From Spirochaetota bacterium (GTDB taxonomy: Bacteria; Spirochaetota; UBA4802; UBA5368): DNA of 64,000 nt. The stretch covers positions 96,533 through 160,532 of the forward strand of contig DATIKU010000008.1 of the NCBI GenBank assembly GCA_035477215.1. Reading direction: 5' to 3'. The position numbers were made by a program, and so were the translations under genes. Below the pieces are notes generated by a model, which ran no database searches, was not told the DNA's origin, and saw nothing but the letters and a program-made list of their open reading frames with translations. Each line of letters opens with the position of its first letter. The first letter of the stretch is position 1. Below are positions 47,910 through 56,156 of the stretch, one piece after another.

Positions 47910-49475
47910 TCAGGTCCAGCAGACACTGGAACCCCGCGCGTCATTGCACAGGTCGATGCATTTGAGATTGATGAGCCGCTGAAGCTGATCGTTTATTTCG
48001 TCCCTGGAGTACCCGAATAAGCGCTCGAGGTAATCGGCGAAATCCAGCAGGATGGTGTCCCGCTGTGCGCAATTGGTTATGCCCGGATACCGTTCGATCA
48101 ATTCGTCAAGAATCAGGGTGCGGTTGAAGCGAAACGCCCTGACCCCCCGGAGGGCCCGTTCATCCGCCTCGGAAAGAACGTCCCCCCGCGCCTTCCTGGG
48201 CTCCAGGTCATCAATATAGTCGGTTATGCCGTCGACATACCAGTTGGCCAGACGCTCCACCTCTTCGGGCGCGATGGACCCCGGATCCATGACGGCGTGA
48301 TTGGCGTCGTAGAGGTCCCAGTCGTCGGTGAGCACCTTCATGCCGTATTCCGCCGCCCTGTCCCTTACCTCGGTGCCGGGAAAGGGCGACAGCACATGAA
48401 AGCCGTAACTGGTGCTGAGGGTACGGGCGAACTCCATGGTCGTGCGCGCCGTTTCGGCCGTTTCCCCCGGAAGCCCCAGGATGAATGACATCATGGGCTC
48501 TATTCCGGCCTCCCGGGAAATCCGGGCCGCTACACGGCACTTCTCCAGGGTGGTCTTTTTCTTGATACGGTCGAGGATCGCCTGGTCCCCGCTCTCTATG
48601 CCGTAACAGAGCGCGGTGCAGCCCGCCGTTTTCATCTTTTCCAACAATTGCGGCGACACGCTGTCGACCCGGGCGAAGGCCCCCCAGGGGTGAACGACGC
48701 CCCTGCGGACTATCTCGTCGCATATCTCCTTACAGCGGGTCTGGTTGGCGGTAAAAAGATCGTCCACGATATTGATCTGTACAAACCCCATCTGCGAAAG
48801 CGCTTCGAACTCGTCAACCACCCGCCCTACTTCGAAATTGCGCACTTTTCGTCCCACCATTCGGGCCCCCACGCAGAAGATACACTTGTAGGGACAGCCC
48901 CGGGAGGTCACCATGCTGATGGGAAAGCCCAGGGCCCGGTACCGGCTCAAGGGTACCAGATGTCGCGCCGGTTCGGGAAGGATATTGATGTCGGGTATCA
49001 GGGGCCGGTCTTTGTTATGTACGACCTCCCCGCCAAGGCGGAACGACACGCCCTTTACGCCGGAAGGATTGCCCCCGGACTTCAGGCAATCCAGGAGCTC
49101 GGTAAAACTCACCTCGCCCTCGCCCCTGACGATAAAATCAACGAAGGGATTGTTCTTCAAAATTCCGTCCGCGTCAAAAGAAACATGGGGCCCGCCCATG
49201 ACCGTCGCAAGGCCGGGATCTTCCTCGCGGAAATCTTTAAGTATTGACAGGGCCTTTTTCACGTTCATGGTCACCGCGGTGGCTCCCACTACGTCGGGCC
49301 GGAATTCCCTCAGAACCCTCCTTACCCGCTCCCTGGAATAGGGCTGGATGATATAATCTTCAATGATCACCTCGATTCCCTCACGAAGCAGATAGCCCGC
49401 CAGGGACATTAATCCGAACGGGGGCGTGGGAGCCTCCTCGAAGGGGAACGGCGCATTAATGAGCAGAACCTTCAT
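47910..49475 (-). CDS. B12-binding radical SAM protein
   Basis: 521 residues. Residues 1-130 resemble a cobalamin-binding domain (LINAPFPFEEAPTPPFGLMS, VVGATAVTMNVKKALSILKD, VMGGPHVSFDADGILKNNPF). The radical SAM core starts SRGCPYKCIFCVGARMVGRK with the C-xxx-C-xx-C cluster, followed by FVQINIVDDLFTANQTRCKE and MMSFILGLPGETAETARTTM. The family includes methyltransferases of lipids and natural products. No neighbour suggests a substrate. Confidence 0.9.
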   Translation of the reverse strand: MKVLLINAPFPFEEAPTPPFGLMSLAGYLLREGIEVIIEDYIIQPYSRERVRRVLREFRPDVVGATAVTMNVKKALSILKDFREEDPGLATVMGGPHVSFDADGILKNNPFVDFIVRGEGEVSFTELLDCLKSGGNPSGVKGVSFRLGGEVVHNKDRPLIPDINILPEPARHLVPLSRYRALGFPISMVTSRGCPYKCIFCVGARMVGRKVRNFEVGRVVDEFEALSQMGFVQINIVDDLFTANQTRCKEICDEIVRRGVVHPWGAFARVDSVSPQLLEKMKTAGCTALCYGIESGDQAILDRIKKKTTLEKCRVAARISREAGIEPMMSFILGLPGETAETARTTMEFARTLSTSYGFHVLSPFPGTEVRDRAAEYGMKVLTDDWDLYDANHAVMDPGSIAPEEVERLANWYVDGITDYIDDLEPRKARGDVLSEADERALRGVRAFRFNRTLILDELIERYPGITNCAQRDTILLDFADYLERLFGYSRDEINDQLQRLINLKCIDLCNDARGSSVCWT

Positions 49476-49991
49476 AATGACAGTCTTCCTGATGTGGATT
49501 CTCTGGATGGATTGGCGGAAGCCGGTGGCTTCTCGACACCATCATGCCGTGAAACAGCATGGTACGCATACCCTTCAATAAAATCAATACAAGAATTAAA
49601 GTTTTTTGTAAACAGAACCAATAAGAAGAATGTCACCGGAATGCCGTACTCCATTTCCGTGATCTCGCCAATCGTTTCTTCGTGAACAAAATACTGTCGC
49701 TCCAGGCCCTTTAATTAACAATAACTTCAATGATTCATGCATCACTGCCTGCACGGAGCATCTGTCAATGTTTATTTTAAATTGACACACGACAAATAAC
49801 CGTGCTATATGATGAAGGGAGCTGTTTTCGTTTTATCGGAGCACATTCCAGTTTTTAGTTGAAAAACTACGGTTCTGACGGTAAACTGAGTTATGAAAGC
49901 ATGTTCGAACTGAAATTGACGCCGGATCAGGGAGTTTGGCAATTTGCAGTTACTTAGATCCTTTAATGATACGATAAAGGTGAAATCTTAG
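49476..49991. other. Gene-free region before the response regulator
   Basis: About 515 bp. It contains an inverted repeat TGTCAAT...ATTGACA (49763-49787) and a probable promoter at 49782-49811. An open stretch on the minus strand (49472-49654) overlaps the radical SAM start and is not convincing as a gene. Confidence 0.45.
49782..49811 (+). promoter_or_regulatory. Probable promoter of the response regulator
   Basis: TTGACA (49782-49787) and TATATG (49806-49811) are 18 bp apart; the start codon is at 49992, leaving a leader of about 170 nt. The TTGACA is also one arm of an inverted repeat beginning at 49763. Confidence 0.45.
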
Positions 49992-50423
49992 ATGGGCACC
50001 GTTTCAGACAACGAGAATATCTATAAAAAACCGCCTCCGGGAATCAGGCCCGACGGCAAATCCTATCGCGCGATAATCGTCGATGATTCGCGCGCCGCGC
50101 GTCAGATTTTAAAACAGATACTCCTCTCGGTAAAATTCGACGTCATCGAGGAAATCGACAACGGAGGCGCCGCGGTGGAGAAGCTGAAAAACCAGAACCT
50201 GCGCGTCGACTACCTGTTTGTGGACGTCGAAATGCCGGTCCTGAACGGAGTGGAAGTGGTTAAAACAGTCAGGGGCGCTCTTCCGGATTGTAAAATCGTG
50301 ATGGTTACCTCACATAGCGAACGTGAAAAGATAGAGGAACTGATCAAGCTGGGAATCAACGGATATATAAAAAAGCCCTTCGACCGTGATACGGTCATTT
50401 TCAAGTTGTCCGGACTTCGCTGA
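49992..50423 (+). CDS. Single-domain response regulator (CheY-like)
   Basis: 143 residues. Receiver domain: AIIVDDSRAARQILKQILLS (acidic pair DD), phospho-acceptor YLFVDVEMPVLNG (Asp in VDVEMP), switch Thr in VMVTSHSE and Lys in GYIKKPFD. No output domain, so it probably acts by protein binding. No histidine kinase gene is adjacent. An extension of about 25 residues before the domain is variable. Confidence 0.93.
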   Translation: MGTVSDNENIYKKPPPGIRPDGKSYRAIIVDDSRAARQILKQILLSVKFDVIEEIDNGGAAVEKLKNQNLRVDYLFVDVEMPVLNGVEVVKTVRGALPDCKIVMVTSHSEREKIEELIKLGINGYIKKPFDRDTVIFKLSGLR

Positions 50424-50773
50424 CCCGGCAGAGCACTTCTTTCATTTGCCCGTCACCCGGGCCGTTTCCCTCCACAGGAAACCCGTCGAACAATACTTAC
50501 GCAAAACAGCACATGCCCCGGCCGCGCTGCCGGAAAACCGCCCGACGCCCCCGACTGTTGATATGTTGCACCCCCGGAGAATCCCACTCAATCATTCAGC
50601 GAATACCCCTGCATCACGCCGCGCGCGGCAATCGCCGCCCTGATATCGTCGGTTGGCTCCATGCGGGTCGTATCGCGGCAGTCGTCGTATCGAAGCGCGA
50701 AGCACGCGGTAAAGGCGGGAAAAAGACCGGTCGGTGCGGCAGGCGGCGAACAGCCGGTCCTGTCGACACACGC
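50424..50773. other. Gene-free region between response regulator and TetR gene
   Basis: 350 bp. A minus-strand stretch read in one frame ends with protein-like text (YDDCRDTTRMEPTDDIRAAI, then ARGVMQGYSLND), but it has no start codon or ribosome site and I do not recognise it. I see no other feature. Confidence 0.35.
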
Positions 50774-51409
50774 CTAACGCGAAACGCGGAGCGAATCGAT
50801 CATGGATTCCACGCCCTGACGGTACAGCGCGTCGAAACCCGTTTCGGTCAGCAGGGTGCCCTTGAGTTTCCGGAAATGAATCACGCCGTGCATCATTCCG
50901 ACAAATAAAAGAGCGTACCGTGTGGAATCAACTCGGATAAACTCGCCGGTGCGTATCCCCGCTTCGATGGCATCTCTTATTGGCGCGAGCACCCTCCCTC
51001 CGTATTCGTCGATACGCGACTTCATCTCGGCCGGGAAGATCGTACGGGATGAGGATATGAAATAATCCAGGAAATCGTAATAGGCCCTGTGCCTCACGCT
51101 GAAGTCGAGGAGGGCCGCACCGATGGCGCGCAAACTTTCGGTCGGTTCATCACCGGGAGCGAACGCGGCCTGAAAGTGATCGTGCAGAAGGTCGAATACC
51201 TCGGTGGAGAGCGTGGCGTAAATCTCCAATTTGCCGGAGAAATACGAGTAGATGGTGCCGGTTCCGAGTTCGCATATCCCGGCTATCTGACGGATCGATA
51301 CGGTATCATAGCCCTTTTCAAGAAGCAGGCCACGCGCCGCCTCGAGAATGGCCCGCCTCCGGTGCTCCTTTTCCATCTGTTTCCGACCCGACATCTTCTT
51401 GGCAATCAA
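50774..51409 (-). CDS. TetR-family transcriptional regulator
   Basis: 211 residues. N-terminal helix-turn-helix: RAILEAARGLLLEKGYDTVS, then IRQIAGICELGTGTIYSYF, the usual TetR shape, then a helical ligand-binding domain (SLRAIGAALLDFSVRHRAYY, VDSTRYALLFVGMMHGVIHF). It lies 91 bp downstream of the gltS 3' end on the same strand; the palindrome at 53134-53148 upstream of gltS and the corrinoid operon is a plausible target. Ligand unknown. Confidence 0.9.
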   Translation of the reverse strand: MIAKKMSGRKQMEKEHRRRAILEAARGLLLEKGYDTVSIRQIAGICELGTGTIYSYFSGKLEIYATLSTEVFDLLHDHFQAAFAPGDEPTESLRAIGAALLDFSVRHRAYYDFLDYFISSSRTIFPAEMKSRIDEYGGRVLAPIRDAIEAGIRTGEFIRVDSTRYALLFVGMMHGVIHFRKLKGTLLTETGFDALYRQGVESMIDSLRVSR

Positions 51410-51500
51410 GCATCCACCTCACCACGCATCCCGGAAAATTCGCGCAAAACATTAATGAAAAGCGCCGGTATTAACCTGTACACCGGACTACACGGTCATT

Positions 51501-52865
51501 TCAGAACCGTTTTTTTCCCCAGAACTTTAAAATCTTCAGGAGCGCGAGAAACACCAGCATCAACCCGGCGAACACTACCAGGGTGAGCTCAACACTCCAG
51601 TTCCAGATCAGAGGCGCGCTTACCAGAAGCATGCAGCTTAGCACCGGCACCGAGGCGAAAATCGCCTGAAAGCCAAGCTCCATCGCCGCGGTTGTGCGAA
51701 ACTCCGGGTCCACGACCCGCACCAAAAGCAGCCCCGAGGAGGCCGTTCCGGTGCAGATGCCGTAAATGCCGACCATTCGTTCGATGTTGAGCGTCGAGAG
51801 CCGGTTCCCCAGATAGACGATCCCCAGCGTGGTAAGAACGCCGACCGCCAGCGAAATCGTCCCTATGGGCAGGGCGTATTGCCACACAATCGCCGGCTGC
51901 ACCGCCATCACCGTGGCCACGATCAGAAAATCCACCGACCACCCGGTTACTCTCCGCTGGACTCCCGGATCGACCATGTGACCGTACCCGATTTTAATGA
52001 TAATGGTCCGCACCGCGATGGAAACCAGCAGGCCGACGAAAAAGAAAAATCCCCACAGCGTGGCGGCAAGCTCGGGCCGCAGCAGTCCCGCAACCCAGTG
52101 CACCAGCGCATAGGTCAGCAGATAGACCAGCCCGACCAGTGCGAACTGGAAAGCGAGGGTATCTATGTTCCCGGAATGCATGGTAAGCCTGCCCGCCGGT
52201 TCCAGGGGCGCTCCCTTCGGGGCGATCCCCACGAGAAGATCTTTAGGTAAACTCTTCGGGGCGTACTCCGCCATGCCCCTGCGAATACCCCAGTTCGCCA
52301 TGGGCACGCCCACGAAGAATGCGAAAAGAAAGCCGATGGTAGCGAAGGTCAGGCCGATGGTGGCGGCGTTTGCGAAACCCAGGGTCTCCCACACCTTACC
52401 GACCGAAAGCACCTGCCCCGGACCCTGAACAAAACCCAGGGGGGCGAAAAAACCGAAGGTCTTGAAAAGATTGAAATCGAAAAAATTAAACATCAGCACC
52501 ATGCCTCCCCCTACAATAGCCTGCATGGGCATCATGACACCGGACACCAGGGCCATCCAGATGGACCCCTTTAAAACCTCCCGCCCGCCGTAGGCTTTCT
52601 GTTCCTCCGGGCTGCGAATGGTAAGACCGACGGATATAAACGAAATATTGAACAGATGATAGGCGAAGGTCTCGAGCAGGGATGTTTCAACCTTGAACAG
52701 GCCCGTCTGCAGAAGCGCCAGGCCCGCCAGCCCGCCGATGAGACAGCTGGGAAAGAGAAACCGCTGTAACAGGCCCACCTTCGCGCGGAGAAATACGCCG
52801 AGAAGAAGCATCACGCCCAGCCATCCGAACCCCAGCAGGGCTTCAAAAGGAAAAGGGATAACCAT
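51501..52865 (-). CDS. GltS-type sodium:glutamate symporter family protein
   Basis: 454 residues with about ten transmembrane helices, including GWLGVMLLLGVFLRAKVGLL, PSCLIGGLAGLALLQTGLFK, NISFISVGLTIRSPEEQKAY and PLGFVQGPGQVLSVGKVWET. The GltS family imports glutamate or related dicarboxylates with sodium. In this context it may import a substrate for the neighbouring corrinoid operon, which is inference. It is divergent from that operon across about 390 bp. Confidence 0.82.
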   Translation of the reverse strand: MVIPFPFEALLGFGWLGVMLLLGVFLRAKVGLLQRFLFPSCLIGGLAGLALLQTGLFKVETSLLETFAYHLFNISFISVGLTIRSPEEQKAYGGREVLKGSIWMALVSGVMMPMQAIVGGGMVLMFNFFDFNLFKTFGFFAPLGFVQGPGQVLSVGKVWETLGFANAATIGLTFATIGFLFAFFVGVPMANWGIRRGMAEYAPKSLPKDLLVGIAPKGAPLEPAGRLTMHSGNIDTLAFQFALVGLVYLLTYALVHWVAGLLRPELAATLWGFFFFVGLLVSIAVRTIIIKIGYGHMVDPGVQRRVTGWSVDFLIVATVMAVQPAIVWQYALPIGTISLAVGVLTTLGIVYLGNRLSTLNIERMVGIYGICTGTASSGLLLVRVVDPEFRTTAAMELGFQAIFASVPVLSCMLLVSAPLIWNWSVELTLVVFAGLMLVFLALLKILKFWGKKRF

Positions 52866-53257
52866 AGTTCATCTCCATGTACTGATAGTTTTACAAGCAG
52901 CGTGCCGCCTTTCATGGGCGCGGCGGCTCATCACGGCAATGCTGCTTCCTATAACAGTAACCATGCCCGAGAACCGCTTTAAAGACGCTACAACGTTCCC
53001 CGCCTGACTCCCGGGTTACAGGGGTTTGACGAATCGACGCTTAATTCCGTCCCCTCCACGCTGATCAGGCGGGTACAGCCGTCTACACTGAATTCGTCAA
53101 CAGTGGACTATGGAGCTAAAAAAGTATTGACAATCGAACAGTGTTCGAATTACGAATATAATTCAATAACAGAACCGTATTCATTGTGATTAATAATCAT
53201 GTTTTGTCAATCATTATTCCTTGATGAGATGAACCGGCGCCAACGGGAGGTGATGAG
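52866..53257. other. Divergent regulatory region gltS-like / corrinoid operon
   Basis: About 390 bp without a gene. It contains the palindrome and promoter elements at 53127-53162. I see no cobalamin-riboswitch box. Confidence 0.5.
53127..53162 (+). promoter_or_regulatory. Promoter elements with perfect palindrome
   Basis: TTGACA (53127-53132) is followed at once by TCGAACA-G-TGTTCGA (53134-53148), a perfect 15-bp palindrome; a consensus TATAAT lies at 53157-53162. The TTGACA-TATAAT spacing is 24 bp, too long for a standard promoter, so the real -35 is probably a weaker hexamer inside the palindrome. Confidence 0.55.
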
Positions 53258-54343
53258 ATGAATGGTAAAGAGCGGATACTGGCCGCTCTGAGCATACGGG
53301 AGCCCGACCGGGTACCGCTGTACATCCACGGCATAAACGAAGCCCCGATAATCGGAATCGGACGGCAGATCACCGACGGCCTGCCCGATCCGAAGGAGTT
53401 TCGCGAGATGAACGACCGGGAAAAGGGCAAACTTTTGGATACGCTCTTCCTTATACACGAGCATTTCGGCATCGACGGATTCACCTCGTTCGAGATCGGC
53501 CACGAGGCCGAAGTGGACGAGCGCCACGTCGCCGACGACTGGGGCGTGGTGTATACCCGTAGCCCTCACGGCCTTCCCGTCGCGACCGGGCATCCCGTGC
53601 GGGAGCCGGGCGACCTTGCCGGCTTCTCCCCTCCCCGTCCCAACCGGGGGCACCTGTTACTCCTCGACCTCGGCCGGGACCGCTTTAAGGGAGAGAAGGC
53701 CCTCTTCTGGCTGATGCGCGGGGCGTTCGTCCGCTCGTGGCGGCTGATGGGTATGGAAAACCTGATGGTACAGATGTTCGACAATCCCGAATTCGTTCAC
53801 CGGGTGGCCCGCATGGTGACCGACTACAGCCTGGAACAGCTCGACATGCTGGTCGATGCCGGGCTCGACGTGCTGGTGGTCGAGGACGACATCGCCGACA
53901 GGCACTCGCCGCTCATCTCCCCCAAACAATACAAGGAATTCATCACGCCCTATAATATGGAACTTGTCACGAAGGCCCACCGGGAGGGCATGAAGGTCGT
54001 CACCCACAGCGACGGGAACCTCTGGCCCCTGCTTGACATCATACTCGAAACCGGCTACGACGGACTCAATCCGCTCGAGCCGCAGGCGGGAATGGAGCTC
54101 AAAAAGGTCAAGGAACATTACGGTGACCGGCTCTGCCTGGTGGGGAACATCGACTGTGTGGACCTGCTCCCGCACGGCACCCCGGCCGAAGTGGAGGAAG
54201 CCGTGCGCCAGGCGATCGCCGACGCGGCCGAGGGGGGCGGTTACATCCTGTGCGATTCGAATTCGCTTCATCCCGGGGTCGATCCGCAGAACTGCATCGC
54301 CATGTTCGAGTCGGGCAAAAAATACGGGAAGAGAAGGCCTTGA
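53258..54343 (+). CDS. UroD-family methyltransferase component (first copy)
   Basis: 361 residues. The fold is that of uroporphyrinogen decarboxylase, used by corrinoid methyltransferases: MNGKERILAALSIREPDRVP at the N-terminus, YSLEQLDMLVDAGLDVLVVE, and MKVVTHSDGNLWPLLDIIL with a His-x-Asp in the zinc-site region, then LCLVGNIDC. Together with the corrinoid protein next door, it is expected to move a methyl group from a substrate to cobalamin, or between cobalamin and a carrier. GGAGG lies just before the ATG. Substrate unknown. Confidence 0.85.
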   Translation: MNGKERILAALSIREPDRVPLYIHGINEAPIIGIGRQITDGLPDPKEFREMNDREKGKLLDTLFLIHEHFGIDGFTSFEIGHEAEVDERHVADDWGVVYTRSPHGLPVATGHPVREPGDLAGFSPPRPNRGHLLLLDLGRDRFKGEKALFWLMRGAFVRSWRLMGMENLMVQMFDNPEFVHRVARMVTDYSLEQLDMLVDAGLDVLVVEDDIADRHSPLISPKQYKEFITPYNMELVTKAHREGMKVVTHSDGNLWPLLDIILETGYDGLNPLEPQAGMELKKVKEHYGDRLCLVGNIDCVDLLPHGTPAEVEEAVRQAIADAAEGGGYILCDSNSLHPGVDPQNCIAMFESGKKYGKRRP

Positions 54344-54403
54344 GATGGCGCCACGTCGCATGACGCGAACAGATTCAGGGATTACCCCTGCGGAGGAAAC
54401 GAC

Positions 54404-55036
54404 ATGGAGATTCTAAAAGAGATCGCCGAGAAGGTCGAAGCGGGCAGGCAGAACGACGTCAAATCGCTCGTGGAATCGTGCATCGAACGGGGAGTCGCGG
54501 TCAGCGACATCCTCAACGGCGGGCTCGTCGCGGGCATGAACTCGATCGGCGTAAAGTTCAGGGAAAACGAGGTGTTCGTGCCCGAGGTGCTGGTGGCGGC
54601 GCGCGCGATGAAGGCCGGGCTGGAGATCATCAAGCCCATTCTGTTGCGGGAAAAGGTGCAGTCCAAGGGCACGATCGTGATGGGCACCGTGCTCGGCGAC
54701 CTCCACGACATCGGCAAGAACATCGTCTGCTATATGCTTCAGGGCGCCGGCTACGACGTGATCGACATCGGCATCGACGCTCCGGACGAGAAGTTCATCG
54801 AGGCCGCGAAAGAAAGCGGCGCGCAGATCATCGGGCTCTCGTCGCTTTTGACCACCACAATGGTGTACATGAAGGTCGTTATGGAAGCGCTTCGCGTGTC
54901 CGGGCTTGGCGACAGGGTAAAGGTGATGATCGGCGGCGCACCGGTAACACAGGCCTTCGCCGACGAGATTGGCGCGCACGGATACGCCTCCGACGCCACC
55001 AGCGCGGTGGACGTGGTGAAACGCCTGCTTGCATAG
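54404..55036 (+). CDS. Corrinoid (cobalamin-binding) protein, MtaC/MtbC-type
   Basis: 210 residues. The N-terminal helical cap (MEILKEIAEKVEAGRQNDVK, ... RENEVFVPEVLVAARAMKAG) precedes the cobalamin domain with GTVLGDLHDIGKNIVCYMLQ, the DxHxxG motif whose His binds cobalt, then GYDVIDIGIDAPDEKFIEAA and VKVMIGGAPVTQAFADEIGA. It shuttles a methyl group between the two UroD-type enzymes encoded on either side. Confidence 0.95.
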   Translation: MEILKEIAEKVEAGRQNDVKSLVESCIERGVAVSDILNGGLVAGMNSIGVKFRENEVFVPEVLVAARAMKAGLEIIKPILLREKVQSKGTIVMGTVLGDLHDIGKNIVCYMLQGAGYDVIDIGIDAPDEKFIEAAKESGAQIIGLSSLLTTTMVYMKVVMEALRVSGLGDRVKVMIGGAPVTQAFADEIGAHGYASDATSAVDVVKRLLA

Positions 55037-55090
55037 CGGGCGCGGGTGCGATTCCTGTGGAATTGCCGATTCGAGAAGAGGGGGACGGTC

Positions 55091-56131
55091 ATGAAGCGAA
55101 ACATGCGTGAATGGGTCGGCGAGATTCTGTCCTCCAATAAAAGGCGGGCTTTCCCGCTCATGGTTTTCAGCGGCGCCGAATTGACGCACGCGACCGTCGA
55201 CGACATGCTGTCAAACGCCCGCATTCAGGCCTCCTGTCTTGCCGCGCTCGCCGCGCGTTACCCCTCGGCTGCCTTGATAACGGCGATGGACCTTTCGGTC
55301 GAGGCCGAGGCCTTCGGCGCCGAGGTGCGCCGCATACCGAACGAACCGCCGACGATCACCGGAAGCCTGGTAAAGGATGCCGACGGGGCGCACGCCCTTT
55401 CTCCGCCCTCCGTCGGCTCCGGACGCAGCGGCATATACCTGGAGGCGGCGGCTCTTACCGCTTCGGCCGTTACCGACAGGCCGGTTTTCGGCTGTCATAT
55501 CGGACCGTTTTCGCTTGCCGGAAGGTTGTGCGGCATGACCGAGGCGCTCATGAACGTCCACGCCGAGCCGGAGACGCTTCATGTTGTGATCAGGAAGGCG
55601 ACCGGGTTCCTTGTCGAGTATGCCCGTGCGTTCAGGGGTTCGGGAGTCAACGGGCTCGTCATTGCCGAACCCGCGGCGGGGCTCATTTCGCCGGCCCACT
55701 GCGACGAGTTTTCATCCGGGTATATCCGGTCGATCGTCGAGGCGGTGCAGGACGATCATTTCATGATAATTCTTCACAACTGCGCCGCGTCCGGGCGCCA
55801 CGTCGGCTCGATGGCGTCGACCGGGGCGATGGGACTGCACTTCGGCAACGCCGCGGACATGGCGGAGGTTCTCGGAGTGGTGCCGTCCGGAACCCTCGCC
55901 TTCGGCAACATCGATCCGGCGGGAATTCTAAAAAACGGGACGGAGGAGAGTGTACACCGTACAACGGCCGAACTGTTGATGAAGACCGCGCTCCACCCCA
56001 ATTTCGTCCTCTCGTCCGGGTGCGACATTCCCCCCGGAACGCCGCCCGGTAATATCGACGCGCTCTTCAGGGCGCTTGACGACTACAACGCCGCCGCACC
56101 CGGCGTGAAACACGCCGAACCAGTACGGTAG
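55091..56131 (+). CDS. UroD-family methylcobamide methyltransferase (MtaA/MtbA-like)
   Basis: 346 residues from the ATG at 55091, with GAGGGGG upstream; an in-frame start at 55046 lies 9 bp after the corrinoid-protein stop. The zinc ligands of MtaA/MtbA are visible: FMIILHNCAASGRHVGSM (His-x-Cys) and VLSSGCDIPPGTPPGN (Cys). MAST-like methylcobamide methyltransferases use this zinc to activate an acceptor thiol or thiolate. With the first UroD gene and the corrinoid protein it completes a three-part methyl-transfer operon. Confidence 0.87.
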   Translation: MKRNMREWVGEILSSNKRRAFPLMVFSGAELTHATVDDMLSNARIQASCLAALAARYPSAALITAMDLSVEAEAFGAEVRRIPNEPPTITGSLVKDADGAHALSPPSVGSGRSGIYLEAAALTASAVTDRPVFGCHIGPFSLAGRLCGMTEALMNVHAEPETLHVVIRKATGFLVEYARAFRGSGVNGLVIAEPAAGLISPAHCDEFSSGYIRSIVEAVQDDHFMIILHNCAASGRHVGSMASTGAMGLHFGNAADMAEVLGVVPSGTLAFGNIDPAGILKNGTEESVHRTTAELLMKTALHPNFVLSSGCDIPPGTPPGNIDALFRALDDYNAAAPGVKHAEPVR

Positions 56132-56156
56132 CCCTTCCCCTCAGGCCCGCCACCCG

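Noticed and set aside
49472..49654. Small minus-strand open frame overlapping the start of the radical SAM gene
   Set aside because: No ribosome site or family match, and it overlaps a real gene start.
50598..50773. Protein-like text in the gap before TetR
   Set aside because: No start codon or known domain, and alternative frames are equally open.
52866..53257. A cobalamin riboswitch before the corrinoid operon
   Set aside because: I looked for the conserved B12-box and found none.
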